Source of the DNA: Streptococcus suis
Lineage (GTDB): Bacteria > Bacillota > Bacilli > Lactobacillales > Streptococcaceae
NCBI RefSeq assembly: GCF_902702775.1
Contig: NZ_LR738724.1
Span: 1,240,001 to 1,304,000, forward strand
Direction: 5' to 3'
Length of the DNA: 64,000 bases
Part shown: in pieces, positions 1 to 7,648 of the stretch
How positions within the stretch are numbered: the first letter of the stretch is position 1
How the letters are laid out: every line of letters begins with the position of its first letter
Notes under the pieces: model-generated
Seen by the model: only the letters and a program-made list of their open reading frames with translations
Told to the model about the DNA's origin: nothing
Databases searched by the model: none
Program-made: the position numbers and the translations under genes

Positions 1-183
1 CACAATCCCAAATAGGTCACGAACAATCTGTTCTTGCCACGGCAACAAATCAAATCGCTTTCCTGCCCACTTACCTTTGGTGTGGGAGAGGTTATTGATA
101 AATGTTACTGCCCTGTCAGCCTTTGCCTCATCATAGTGTGAGGTTGGAAGCATGAATGGACTTGGTTCATAATGATAGCTCAT
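1..183 (-). CDS. Phage terminase large subunit, N-terminal part (cut by window edge)
   Basis: Only about the first 60 codons are inside the window. They begin MSYHYEPSPF and include the stretch LPWQEQIVRDLFG, which is the usual lead-in to the ATPase domain of phage TerL proteins. TerL is the motor and nuclease that packages DNA into the prohead. The ATG lies behind a strong GGAGGGATTTT ribosome binding site and overlaps the TerS stop codon by four bases (ATGA), so the two subunits are translationally coupled. The Walker motifs would lie to the left of the window and cannot be checked. Identification rests on the short N-terminus plus position next to TerS. Confidence 0.8.
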   Translation of the reverse strand, partial: MSYHYEPSPFMLPTSHYDEAKADRAVTFINNLSHTKGKWAGKRFDLLPWQEQIVRDLFGIV

Positions 184-653
184 AAAATCCCTCCTAACAA
201 ATCTTCCATTTCATCACCAGTACCAACTGCCGCATCCATAGTCGCTAAACGGTTACGTGCTGATGGTGTTAAACCAAACTGTTCACAGAATTTAAGCATG
301 ATTTTTAAGTTAGTCTGGCTGATAGAGACTTGAGGGACTTGTTGTAGATAGCCATTCGGGGTTTTGATAATGGAGCCGTGCTTGGTAAGAAATTCTTCCG
401 CCTCTTTCCAGCGTGCGTAAGCTTGACAATATCCTGCAAATGCAGTCATGTCCATTTCGGTCAAAATTCCCATCTGTTCGAGAATTTTTCCCATCCGTTT
501 CCACTCCTTCTTTGCATCATCTTCTAGCCACTGTGGGCAACGTGGGGCTTTTTGTTTAGGTTTGACTTCATTCGTAGGAAGTGGTCGCTTACCAGGATTT
601 CCCTCAAGTATTTTCATATTCGTTGGCTTTGGTTTTCGCCCCCTGATTGCCAC
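180..653 (-). CDS. Phage terminase small subunit, P27 family
   Basis: A 157-residue protein beginning VAIRGRKPKPTNMKILEGNPGK, the hallmark N-terminus of P27-type small terminases, which recognise phage DNA and load TerL. The GTG start at 653 is preferred over an upstream ATG because GGAGGTGAGATT precedes it directly and because the upstream extension overlaps the neighbouring gene. The middle part is helical and the C-terminus (residues about 120-140) has the family's SARNRL segment. The gene is followed without a gap by terL in the same leftward operon. Confidence 0.9.
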   Translation of the reverse strand: MAIRGRKPKPTNMKILEGNPGKRPLPTNEVKPKQKAPRCPQWLEDDAKKEWKRMGKILEQMGILTEMDMTAFAGYCQAYARWKEAEEFLTKHGSIIKTPNGYLQQVPQVSISQTNLKIMLKFCEQFGLTPSARNRLATMDAAVGTGDEMEDLLGGIL

Positions 654-702
654 AATCTCACCTCCTTTAGAGTAAAAAAAAGAACTCAATTCAAGTTCCT
701 TC

Positions 703-933
703 CTAAAGTTCATTAAAGTTTTCAAGAACAGCCTGACAAACTGTTCTATCAATGTCGTCCATGTTATCTATTTCGTTTCCATATCTATATCGGTAGATAT
801 ATTCACCATCACGTTTTATTGTCAGAATTCTAATCCAAGCACCGTCTATATTCCTAGGGTCTGTTGTGTCTTCACGGAGAAACTCACAAACGTAATGTCT
901 GTCTCCAACTGTTCGAGTCATAATTTCCCACAT
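703..933 (-). CDS. Small hypothetical phage protein
   Basis: A 76-residue acidic protein with several Tyr and Asp residues and no recognised domain. It sits in the packaging-proximal leftward operon, one base after the stop of the DUF4314 gene and about 50 bases before TerS. The ribosome binding site is weak, and a second ATG four codons in (MTRTVGDRHY) is an alternative start. No signal peptide or membrane segment is seen. Function unknown; it is kept because spacing and strand fit the operon. Confidence 0.65.
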   Translation of the reverse strand: MWEIMTRTVGDRHYVCEFLREDTTDPRNIDGAWIRILTIKRDGEYIYRYRYGNEIDNMDDIDRTVCQAVLENFNEL

Positions 934-934
934 C

Positions 935-1147
935 TCACATTACCTTTTCTACTATATCAATTCCATATAAAACATTCAGGCAACTGCCATTTTCCCACTT
1001 AACTAAGAGTGAACCAATGTCATCCACTCCAATTACCGTTCCAAGAGTTCCTTTGGGAACTGGATGGGGGTCATCCATTTTAACTAATCTAACCTTTGTA
1101 CCAACCGGATAGATTGTCTTTAGGTTATTGAAAATTTTTGCGTCCAT
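935..1147 (-). CDS. DUF4314-like small phage protein
   Basis: A 70-residue protein starting MDAKIFNNLK. The core (PVGTKVRLVKMDDPHPVPKG, then TLGTVIGVDDIGSLLVKWENG) is a small beta-barrel-like fold of the DUF4314 type, found in phages and mobile elements of Firmicutes; its role is unknown. The start is chosen at 1147 because GGAG lies seven bases upstream. A longer frame to 1204 would run into the upstream gene. The stop TGA is close to the start of the next gene, so the operon is tightly packed. Confidence 0.75.
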   Translation of the reverse strand: MDAKIFNNLKTIYPVGTKVRLVKMDDPHPVPKGTLGTVIGVDDIGSLLVKWENGSCLNVLYGIDIVEKVM

Positions 1148-1148
1148 G

Positions 1149-1397
1149 TTATTCTCCAAACATATCGAATGCCCACTTGACAGCGTGACCAAGATCCGTA
1201 ACAATTATTGATTCCTTGTATATGCGGTTAAGTCGGCATTCAAATAGTTCAAATTCTTCAAGGCTATCAACGATTTCGTAAATCTCAACTACTGTTTCTT
1301 TGTTTCCTTTGGATGCAACGATAACCCATTCCTTGTAAGGAATGATGCTTGCAGTTGTTGGGTAGATTTCATAGAGTTTTTCAAGTGTTGTTGTCAT
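1149..1397 (-). CDS. Hypothetical phage protein with shared 5' leader
   Basis: An 82-residue protein starting MTTTLEKLYEIYPTT. No domain is recognised; the composition is that of a soluble alpha/beta protein. A GAGGAGA ribosome binding site sits before the ATG at 1397. The frame stays open to an ATG at 1430 (MYTTKEEENKT), but this extension lies in a 41-base segment repeated exactly upstream of the small gene at 6774-6956, so it is more likely untranslated leader that carries the ribosome binding site. First gene of the leftward terminase-side group. Confidence 0.65.
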   Translation of the reverse strand: MTTTLEKLYEIYPTTASIIPYKEWVIVASKGNKETVVEIYEIVDSLEEFELFECRLNRIYKESIIVTDLGHAVKWAFDMFGE

Positions 1398-1402
1398 GGT
1401 TT

Positions 1403-1443
1403 TGTTCTCCTCTTCTTTTGTTGTGTACATATTAACTCTAAAG
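1403..1443. repeat. 41-base leader repeat, copy 1
   Basis: This segment is identical over 41 bases to 6962-7002. Read leftward it supplies the sequence from just upstream of a reading frame MYTTKEEEN to the GAGGAGA ribosome binding site of the downstream small gene. A further shared word, atatccagt, follows slightly upstream in both copies. Confidence 0.85.
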
Positions 1444-1490
1444 GAGACTTATATCCAGTCATTTATAGATTATTTTGAAGGTATTTTCGA

Positions 1491-2750
1491 CTATTTTTCA
1501 CTTGCTAGAATGGCACATCCAATGGCATAGACAACTGTTACCGTCACACCATTTCCAGCTTGTTTATACAGTTGGGCATCGGAGTTTACTGCTTGGGCTT
1601 TCTCGAATAAATCATCCGAAAAACCTTGTAGTCGAAAACATTCTCTAGGGGTTAAACGTCTAATTTTCACCACTCGATCATTCCAAACCACAGCACCCAT
1701 TTGACCACCGCAGGATAGGTTATGGGCGATTCCTTTCCCAACTCTTGCTCGTCTCGTTGGAGAGTTGGGATAAGATAAATCCACTGAATCACCTACCTCA
1801 GCAACTTGATAACCTTGCTTCGTACCATTTCTGACCTTGATTCCTTCAAGAACACCATGGCGGTCTTGAGAGGTCAATGTGAACATTGGCTCATCCTGTT
1901 TCTTGAGCCTACGTCCATTTTGACGCTTATTGATTCGATTGGGTGTCAGAATAGGTTGAATTTCGAGTACTCCAGAATTCATCGCTGTCCGCTTTGTAGC
2001 TCCAGCAGTATATCGTGCGGTGATACATCGTGCCTCATCTGTCAACTTTGGTTCTGTCAAAGATTGGTCAATAAGATAAAGACCTGTCTTAGCACCCAGT
2101 CCTCCACCCTCACCAACAAGGGTTGTGGCAATTCCACTAGGGTCGTAGACACGATAGCTTTGAATACCACCTACAAGTTGCTTAAGATGGCTACCGCTTT
2201 CTCCGCTGATAGGTAATACTTTTCGTCGACCTCTGCTTCTAAGATGTCCGAGAGTGTAGATGCGTTCTCGATTTTGGGGAACTCCGTAGTCTTTTGAATT
2301 GAACACTTGCCACTCAAGGTCGTACCCTGCTTCATCCAGGATAGTGAGATAGTCGAGATAATCTCGTCCCCCGCCACTTGATAAAAGTCCCTTAACATTT
2401 TCAAGGAGTATCCACTCGGGTTTATCTTCTTCCTCTTGGCTTTGGAGGAGGTCAACAAATGTAAAAAAGAGTCCACTTCGCTCACCGTATAGGCCTGCTC
2501 GCTTTCCTGCGATAGACACATTTTGACAAGGGCTTCCCGCAGTCCATAAATCTGCTTTTGGAAGTTGTGTTGGGTCAATGCTTGTGATGTCGTCATGAAA
2601 CCATTCTCCTTTCGTGTCGTACATTGCTTCATAAGATTTTCTTGCAAATTTATCTTTTTCACAGTAACCGATACATTTGAAACCAGCTAATTCCAAACCA
2701 CGACGAAAACCACCCACTCCTGCAAAGAAATCAAGAAAAGTTAAGGTCAT
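1491..2750 (-). CDS. C5-cytosine DNA methyltransferase (Dcm/M.HhaI type)
   Basis: A full-length 419-residue enzyme that transfers a methyl group from S-adenosylmethionine to C5 of cytosine in a target site. Visible motifs: I (DFFAGVGGF, residues 7-15), IV with catalytic Cys75 (GSPCQ), VI (ENVK, 117-120), VIII (QNRERIY, 159-165), a variable target-recognition region of about 180 residues, then IX (RRLTPRECFRLQGF) and X (QAGNGVTV). No restriction partner is adjacent, so it looks like an orphan phage methyltransferase, probably used to protect phage DNA from host restriction. Its first bases overlap the end of the HNH/AP2 gene by four (ATGA). A SAM synthetase gene lies in the same operon. Confidence 0.95.
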   Translation of the reverse strand: MTLTFLDFFAGVGGFRRGLELAGFKCIGYCEKDKFARKSYEAMYDTKGEWFHDDITSIDPTQLPKADLWTAGSPCQNVSIAGKRAGLYGERSGLFFTFVDLLQSQEEEDKPEWILLENVKGLLSSGGGRDYLDYLTILDEAGYDLEWQVFNSKDYGVPQNRERIYTLGHLRSRGRRKVLPISGESGSHLKQLVGGIQSYRVYDPSGIATTLVGEGGGLGAKTGLYLIDQSLTEPKLTDEARCITARYTAGATKRTAMNSGVLEIQPILTPNRINKRQNGRRLKKQDEPMFTLTSQDRHGVLEGIKVRNGTKQGYQVAEVGDSVDLSYPNSPTRRARVGKGIAHNLSCGGQMGAVVWNDRVVKIRRLTPRECFRLQGFSDDLFEKAQAVNSDAQLYKQAGNGVTVTVVYAIGCAILASEK

Positions 2751-3337
2751 ACCGTCTCCTCCCTATAATTTGTTAAAGCGAATGACTTATAATTCCTACA
2801 TATTTTCTCAACTTTATTACGAATCCAGTTTGGTACTTCAGGAACTTTGTTATAACGACCGTACTCACCAAACAACAATTCAATGCCAACATTCCTAGCT
2901 TGGGTTGCCTCTAGGAATGTATCATAATAACCCAGGTGAATATCACGTTGAGAGATTTTGATTCTGGCACGATATTTTTGTCTTGGTTTATAATAACTAA
3001 CCCCTGTTACTCCAGAAGTATTATTTGATTGTAGACCTTGATTTATTTGGTTTTGTTGATGCGTACAAAAACGAATATTCTCAGAACGATTATCAAAGGT
3101 ATCTAGATTAATGTGGTCGATTTCATATCCATGGCGATGACCAAATAAATAACGATGAAGATATTTGCCTTTCGCACAAATAATGTACGACTTTGCATCT
3201 TCATCGTCATTTTTATTTCGGTAGAAGTTAATATCTTCTATAAGTGAGAATCTGTCTCTATCAAACCTAAATTGAGTGCCATCTTTCAAAGTTCCTATAC
3301 CAATTGAACCAATAAATGAATAGTGAACATTAGACAT
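2747..3337 (-). CDS. HNH endonuclease with AP2-like DNA-binding domain
   Basis: A 196-residue protein. Residues about 60-100 carry an HNH signature (LHRYLFG, then EIDHINLDTFDNRSENIR). Residues about 108-165 (SGVTGVSYYKPRQKYRAR through LGYYDTFLEATQAR) form an AP2/ERF-like DNA-binding domain. This arrangement is typical of free-standing homing endonucleases in phages. It is inserted between two methyltransferase genes with four-base and one-base junctions on either side. It could be a selfish insertion or a recombination or packaging nuclease; the sequence does not decide. Confidence 0.85.
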   Translation of the reverse strand: MSNVHYSFIGSIGIGTLKDGTQFRFDRDRFSLIEDINFYRNKNDDEDAKSYIICAKGKYLHRYLFGHRHGYEIDHINLDTFDNRSENIRFCTHQQNQINQGLQSNNTSGVTGVSYYKPRQKYRARIKISQRDIHLGYYDTFLEATQARNVGIELLFGEYGRYNKVPEVPNWIRNKVEKICRNYKSFALTNYREETV

Positions 3338-4590
3338 TACATCCCCCCTAACTGTTTCACTGCTTCTTCATAACTGATTGATTGACCTTCACGGACTACC
3401 GTCACATCTGTATTGTCCGTTGCTTCCATGTAGCGTTTCACAATGACATCCACAAACTTCTCATCAAGTTCAATCCCATAACAGATACGTCCTGTCTGGT
3501 CTGCCGCAATGAGGGTTGACCCAGACCCAAGGAAAGGATCCAATACCAAAGTCCCTCTCATGGATGAATTTTGAATAGGGTAAGCCATGAGCTGAATCGG
3601 CTTCATGGTTGGATGGTCTTTGCTGGACTTAGGACGGTCGTATTCCCAAATGGTCGTCTGTTTACGGTCACTGAACCATTGGTGTTTGCCTTTTTGACGC
3701 CACCCGTATAAGACTGGCTCATGTCGCCATTGATAAGGACTACGTCCAAGCACTAATGAGTTCTTCTTCCAAATACAACATCCACTGAGATAAAAACCAG
3801 CATCCTTAAATGCCTTACGGAAGTTCAATCCTTCCGTATCCGCATGAAATACGTAGATTGAGGCGTCAGCTTCCATGTGGTTCTCAACTTGAGTAAACAT
3901 AGCTAAAAGAAACTGATAAAATTCAGAATCACCCATATTGTCATTTTGAATTTTACCTGCCGTCTTTTCAACATCGCAATTATACGGCGGATCTGTCACA
4001 ACAAGATTGACTTTCTTATCACCTAAAAGTTGGTCGTAGGTTTCTGCCTTAGTGGAGTCACCACAAATCACTCGGTGTTTACCAAGTTGCCAGATGTCCC
4101 CACGTCTTGCTACTGTCAGTTTCTTCAACTCCTCGTCCACATCAAAGTCATCTTCAGATAACTCCTTGTCATGAATGTTGGAGAGAATGTCATCAATTTC
4201 TGGTGGTTCAAAACCAGTCAGGTCGAGATTGAAATCCGACTCCTGTAAATCCAAAAGCAAATCCGCCAAAAGCTGGTCGTCCCATTGACCGGTGATTTTG
4301 TTAAGGGCAATGTTTAGGGCCTTTTCATCTTCCTTAGATAAATCGACAATGACACATTTGGCGATTTCATAGTCTAAGTCCTTCAATACAGTCAATCGTT
4401 GATGCCCACCAATTACCGTCAGGTCTTTATTGACAATGATGGGGTCAACGTAACCAAACTTTAGTAGACTTTGCTTAATCTTTTCATACTCTTTGTCACC
4501 CTTTTTGAGTTTTTTCCGAGGATTGTAAGAGGCTGGGTGTAGTTCAGATAATCGAATCTCTCTAATTTCCATTGTTGGTTGACTTGTCAT
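3337..4590 (-). CDS. ParB-like domain fused to DNA (adenine/N4-cytosine) methyltransferase
   Basis: A 417-residue two-domain protein. The N-terminal third is a ParB/Srx-like domain with the GGHQR nucleotide-binding motif near residue 62. The C-terminal part is an amino-methyltransferase with DPPYN near residue 200 and the SAM-binding FLGSGST near residue 350, in the beta-class order. It methylates DNA, probably on adenine. The ATG at 4590 follows GGAGAAACCA; a longer frame to 4683 lies inside the upstream gene. Such fusions are common in Firmicute prophages near the terminase genes. No cognate nuclease is seen, so it is probably an orphan methyltransferase. Confidence 0.9.
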   Translation of the reverse strand: MTSQPTMEIREIRLSELHPASYNPRKKLKKGDKEYEKIKQSLLKFGYVDPIIVNKDLTVIGGHQRLTVLKDLDYEIAKCVIVDLSKEDEKALNIALNKITGQWDDQLLADLLLDLQESDFNLDLTGFEPPEIDDILSNIHDKELSEDDFDVDEELKKLTVARRGDIWQLGKHRVICGDSTKAETYDQLLGDKKVNLVVTDPPYNCDVEKTAGKIQNDNMGDSEFYQFLLAMFTQVENHMEADASIYVFHADTEGLNFRKAFKDAGFYLSGCCIWKKNSLVLGRSPYQWRHEPVLYGWRQKGKHQWFSDRKQTTIWEYDRPKSSKDHPTMKPIQLMAYPIQNSSMRGTLVLDPFLGSGSTLIAADQTGRICYGIELDEKFVDVIVKRYMEATDNTDVTVVREGQSISYEEAVKQLGGM

Positions 4591-5023
4591 TGGTTTCTCC
4601 TTTATAAAAGCGTGATTGAATGTAACACGAATGGCTACAATATTTTCTATTCGGATTGGCATAAGATAAAAATGACCTGCCACAATATTGGCAAGTCAAA
4701 TCTTCATATGCGGTTTTTGATTTATTGTGTTCGTCAGAATGAGTTGTCCACCAAACCTTACGACATTTATCCGAACAGAACTTCTTTGGTCTACCTATTT
4801 TATGAATTTTAAGTGCTTGATAACACTGTGGGCATCGAAGTCCATCATTCTGGTCGGCTTTTGCCATCTGCTTTGTAGCAGCACCATGTCCAAGCAATGC
4901 TGGATTTCGTTTACAGTATTTCTTAACGGAATCTCTAGATAAACCTGTAGCCTTTCCGATGAATCCATAACCAAGACCTTCTGCTCGCATTTTCCAGATT
5001 TGTTTGCGTTGACTTTCGTCCAT
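4562..5023 (-). CDS. Helix-turn-helix / zinc-ribbon phage protein
   Basis: A 153-residue protein starting MDESQRKQIWKMR. The first 45 residues resemble a resolvase-type helix-turn-helix (GLGYGFIGKATGLSRDSVKKY). Two cysteine clusters follow: CPQC with CSDKC, and CQYC with CSHSC, each with spacing of a zinc finger. It is therefore a probable sequence-specific DNA-binding protein, perhaps a late regulator; the target is unknown. The start has an AAAGGA site five bases upstream. The 3' end overlaps the ParB-methyltransferase start by 29 bases, consistent with coupled translation. Confidence 0.75.
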   Translation of the reverse strand: MDESQRKQIWKMRAEGLGYGFIGKATGLSRDSVKKYCKRNPALLGHGAATKQMAKADQNDGLRCPQCYQALKIHKIGRPKKFCSDKCRKVWWTTHSDEHNKSKTAYEDLTCQYCGRSFLSYANPNRKYCSHSCYIQSRFYKGETNDKSTNNGN

Positions 5024-5059
5024 TTGTTTTCCTTTCCAGCAAAAAAGGACTAAAAACAA

Positions 5060-5321
5060 CTATTATCTACATTGTTTCTAGCCTTTTTCACTATTTTATT
5101 ACCAAAATTACATACTAGGGAACGCTACATCCCCACATTAGAAACGTGATAACGGTGGGAAGGAACGTCAAAATTGAGCAATTTTAATGTACCCGCTTGC
5201 GAATTTTGCGAAATTGCACGTTTGAGGGGGCGTCGGTCTTAGTCTCCCAAGGGTTTAGAGATTTCATCCCCCCTCCCCCAATGAGTGAAAAATGAGATAC
5301 TTTTGTAACGAAACTCCAAGA
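5060..5321. other. Noncoding gap in the phage operon, G-rich tract, possible cos-type region
   Basis: This 260-base gap is the only sizeable interruption in the leftward packaging-side operon and lies directly downstream of an HNH gene, a position that holds the cohesive-end site in many phages. Read leftward it has a run of G (about 5268-5280, GGGGGAGGGGGG). A 27-codon frame (5184-5267, minus) starts directly after that tract. No hairpin of terminator strength was found. The cos assignment is inference only. Confidence 0.35.
5184..5267 (-). CDS. Possible 27-codon small ORF
   Basis: The ATG at 5267 lies directly behind the purine-rich tract GGGGGAGGGGGG, and the frame reads MKSLNPWETKTD to a TAA at 5184. 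It is basic at its C-terminus. There is no homology call. The extreme ribosome-binding-site-like tract and the position between two phage genes are the only support; the tract may instead serve the packaging site. Confidence 0.25.
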   Translation of the reverse strand: MKSLNPWETKTDAPSNVQFRKIRKRVH

Positions 5322-5687
5322 TTAAAATCGATACGTATACTCCACATATCGGTCAGTCGTCTTGGTCTTCCTATCATGACAAGACTTACAAAGTGCTTGC
5401 CAGTTAGATTGATTCCAAAAGAGTTCTTGGTCACCTCTGTGGGGTGTAATATGGTCAACCACTATTGCCTTGGTCAATCGACCTTTGACTTTACATTGAA
5501 CACAGAGTGGATGAACTTTTAAGTAACGAAGTCGTGCTTTATTCCACTGGGCATTGTATCCTTTGGCTTTGGTTGACTTGTTATCCAGTTGGTAGTTTGC
5601 TTTATGGTTCTCACAATACTTCTGCCCATAAGGTACTAGGTTAGGACAACCATTTTGTTTACAAGGTGTGCTTGGTCTTCTTGGCAT
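5322..5687 (-). CDS. Phage HNH endonuclease
   Basis: A 121-residue protein starting MPRRPSTPCKQNGCPNL. It has an N-terminal CxxxxC/CxxH zinc site, then the HNH core (HPLCVQCKVKGRLTKAIVVD with HITPHRGD, then LCKSCHDRKT). Small HNH proteins of this type sit beside terminases and help DNA cleavage during packaging in cos phages. The ATG at 5687 has GGGAGAAGTAAG upstream and overlaps the region of the metK stop, so it is coupled to metK. A longer frame to 5729 lies wholly in metK and is rejected. Confidence 0.9.
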   Translation of the reverse strand: MPRRPSTPCKQNGCPNLVPYGQKYCENHKANYQLDNKSTKAKGYNAQWNKARLRYLKVHPLCVQCKVKGRLTKAIVVDHITPHRGDQELFWNQSNWQALCKSCHDRKTKTTDRYVEYTYRF

Positions 5688-5688
5688 C

Positions 5689-6726
5689 TTACTTCTCCCA
5701 AGGAAGATAGGCTTTTGTGAAATGTCCAAAGCAAGTTGTCTCGGTGTAGTCTACATCCAAGAGATGAAGTTTCTTAATGATACCTCCTGGTGTTAAATCA
5801 TACCGCTCACGAATCATTCCTTCCAGTTGTTGTGTGGTGTAGCGGCTGGTTCCAAAGGTTTCTACATGCACCGACACAGGTTCTGCAACTCCAATGGCGT
5901 AGGCTAATTGTACTTCACATCGTTTCGCATAGCCTTCACGAACAATGTCCTTTGCAATCTTTCGTGCCATGTATGCGGCTGAGCGGTCAACCTTGCTTGG
6001 GTCTTTTCCAGAGAAAGCACCGCCACCATGATGTGCGAAACCACCATAGGTATCTGCCACAATTTTTCGACCAGTAACTCCTGCATCCGCAAAAGAACCA
6101 CCAAGTACAAAGCGACCTGTTGGATTGACTAGAACTTTGAAATCTAGATTCTGACGGTAACGAAGAGCTACTGCCATCATAGCTTCAGTCACAATTCGTT
6201 TCACTTTAGCAAGGTCGGCCGTTTCAGTATGTTGGATGGAAACTAAAAAGGTATCAATTCGTTTCTTCTTGTAGTCGTAGGACACCTGAGCTTTTGCATC
6301 CTTTCCAAGTAAGGGGTGACCAAGCGACATCAGTTTCTCAAGGACTCGGGTTGCTAGAACATAAGGAAGTGGCAGGTACTCAGGTGTTTCGTCTGTCGCA
6401 TAACCAAACATCATTCCTTGATCACCAGCACCTCCATTATCTACTCCTTGTGCAATATCTGCGCTTTGGAGTCCAAGTAGGTTAGTTACCCGAACATTCT
6501 TCATACCAAGTGGCTCGACAACCTGACGAACAATGTTCTCGAGATTAAAGTAATGTCTAGTTGAAATTTCACCAGCTACCACAACTTGGTTATCCTTGAT
6601 TAAAGTCTCAACTGCCACACGACTTGATTTGTCATACTTTAGACACTCCGTCAAAATGGCATCTGAAATCTGATCACAGATTTTATCTGGGTGTCCAACT
6701 GAAACTTGTTCACTAGAAATAATCAT
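5689..6726 (-). CDS. metK: Prophage S-adenosylmethionine synthetase
   Basis: A 345-residue methionine adenosyltransferase, which makes SAM from methionine and ATP. Hallmarks are present: GHPDKICDQISDAIL near the N-terminus, GAGDQGMMFGYA in the middle, and the phosphate-binding GGGAFSGKDPSKVDRSAAYMAR towards the C-terminus. It is about 50 residues shorter than typical bacterial MetK (around 395). The start at 6726 is set by GGAGGAATT. It lies in the same operon as two SAM-dependent DNA methyltransferases, so the likely role is to supply methyl donor during infection. The host should carry its own metK elsewhere. Confidence 0.93.
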   Translation of the reverse strand: MIISSEQVSVGHPDKICDQISDAILTECLKYDKSSRVAVETLIKDNQVVVAGEISTRHYFNLENIVRQVVEPLGMKNVRVTNLLGLQSADIAQGVDNGGAGDQGMMFGYATDETPEYLPLPYVLATRVLEKLMSLGHPLLGKDAKAQVSYDYKKKRIDTFLVSIQHTETADLAKVKRIVTEAMMAVALRYRQNLDFKVLVNPTGRFVLGGSFADAGVTGRKIVADTYGGFAHHGGGAFSGKDPSKVDRSAAYMARKIAKDIVREGYAKRCEVQLAYAIGVAEPVSVHVETFGTSRYTTQQLEGMIRERYDLTPGGIIKKLHLLDVDYTETTCFGHFTKAYLPWEK

Positions 6727-6773
6727 AATTCCTCCACGCAAAAAGCCCAACCTTTATGAGGCTAGGCTTTACT

Positions 6774-6956
6774 TTATTTTACTGATTTTTGGCCTGCTTC
6801 GTAGGCTCTCTCCAATGCTCTTTTGATACCCCATACCGAAACATCGTAGAAGTCCAGATTGTCGCTCCAACGTTTTTCCAAAGTTTCAACTTGAAGTTCT
6901 TCTTTAGCAATCTCTGTTAAAAGGGCATTGAGTTTTTCTTGTTGGCGTTTTGTCAT
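6774..6956 (-). CDS. Small phage protein, DUF6900-like
   Basis: A 60-residue protein starting MTKRQQEKLN. The pattern ELQVETLEKRWSDNLDFYDV then SVWGIKRALERAYEAGQ matches my recollection of the DUF6900 small phage proteins, function unknown. GAGGAGA precedes the ATG. The 41-base repeat shared with the gene at 1149-1397 lies upstream. It starts the metK-HNH operon, about 50 bases ahead of metK. Confidence 0.7.
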   Translation of the reverse strand: MTKRQQEKLNALLTEIAKEELQVETLEKRWSDNLDFYDVSVWGIKRALERAYEAGQKSVK

Positions 6957-6961
6957 TGTAT

Positions 6962-7002
6962 TGTTCTCCTCTTCTTTTGTTGTGTACATATTAACTCTAA
7001 AG
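6962..7002. repeat. 41-base leader repeat, copy 2
   Basis: Identical to 1403-1443 over 41 bases. It includes the GAGGAGA ribosome binding site and an upstream ATG. Just upstream on this copy is a short inverted repeat, ccagttattactgg (7014-7027), not conserved in copy 1. Confidence 0.85.
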
Positions 7003-7144
7003 TGGAGATATATCCAGTTATTACTGGGTATTTTTTTATCTTTTTTGACATCTTAAGTATATCACAGGTCTAGGTTGAAAATCAGTACTAAACCAGTACA
7101 AATTTAGTGCTAATTTAGTACCAATTTAGTGCACTCAACCATCA

Positions 7145-7648
7145 CTAGATAGGGATGTGATAATCTTCCACCTTAAGTTCAAGACTTTTTGAAGTCCAAC
7201 GATAACACTTGCGTAATTGTTTTAGAATCTTACGCCTACGATAAGCAAGTGTTGAATGACTGATTTCATAAATCTCTTCTAGTTCAGTCCAACTCTTGCC
7301 TAAGTAAATTAAATCCTTGGCTAATGGCTTCAAATCCTCAGGTATTAGCTCCATAACGAACTCAAAGTAGTAAAGATCCATTTTTAAGCAGTAGTAGGTA
7401 TTAAGCAAACTACTGAGGTACTCTTGATTTTCTTGTTCTTGTTTTTCTCTAAAACTAAGAGAAATCAGCTCACTACGACCATGGTTTTTACTTTTCTTGA
7501 CCTTTTCATGCTCTGACTTCTCAAATACCAGTGACTGAATCACACTATTCTCTGAGATAGGTCGATAGTTGAGCAATTTCTCCTGAACTAAATGTAACTT
7601 CATTTTCATGTCACGATAGTTTTTAGCTATATATTCCACCTTATCCAT
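7145..7648 (-). CDS. ArpU/RinA-like late transcription regulator
   Basis: A 167-residue protein with sigma-70 region 4-like organisation. The C-terminal 55 residues (AKDLIYLGKSWTELEEIYEI then SHSTLAYRRRKILKQLRKC) form a helix-turn-helix. Proteins of this ArpU/DUF1492-like group sit just upstream of phage packaging genes and switch on late transcription. It overlaps the SNF2 helicase gene by eight bases; a GGAGGGGCAG ribosome binding site lies inside the helicase 3' end. The gap after it (6990-7144) has several near repeats of the word agtac/tttagtac, which may be its operators. Confidence 0.75.
   Translation of the reverse strand: MDKVEYIAKNYRDMKMKLHLVQEKLLNYRPISENSVIQSLVFEKSEHEKVKKSKNHGRSELISLSFREKQEQENQEYLSSLLNTYYCLKMDLYYFEFVMELIPEDLKPLAKDLIYLGKSWTELEEIYEISHSTLAYRRRKILKQLRKCYRWTSKSLELKVEDYHIPI

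Noticed and set aside
5264..5458. Minus-strand 64-residue frame over the HNH gene end
   Set aside because: It lies in another frame of the HNH gene, has no ribosome binding site and no family resemblance.
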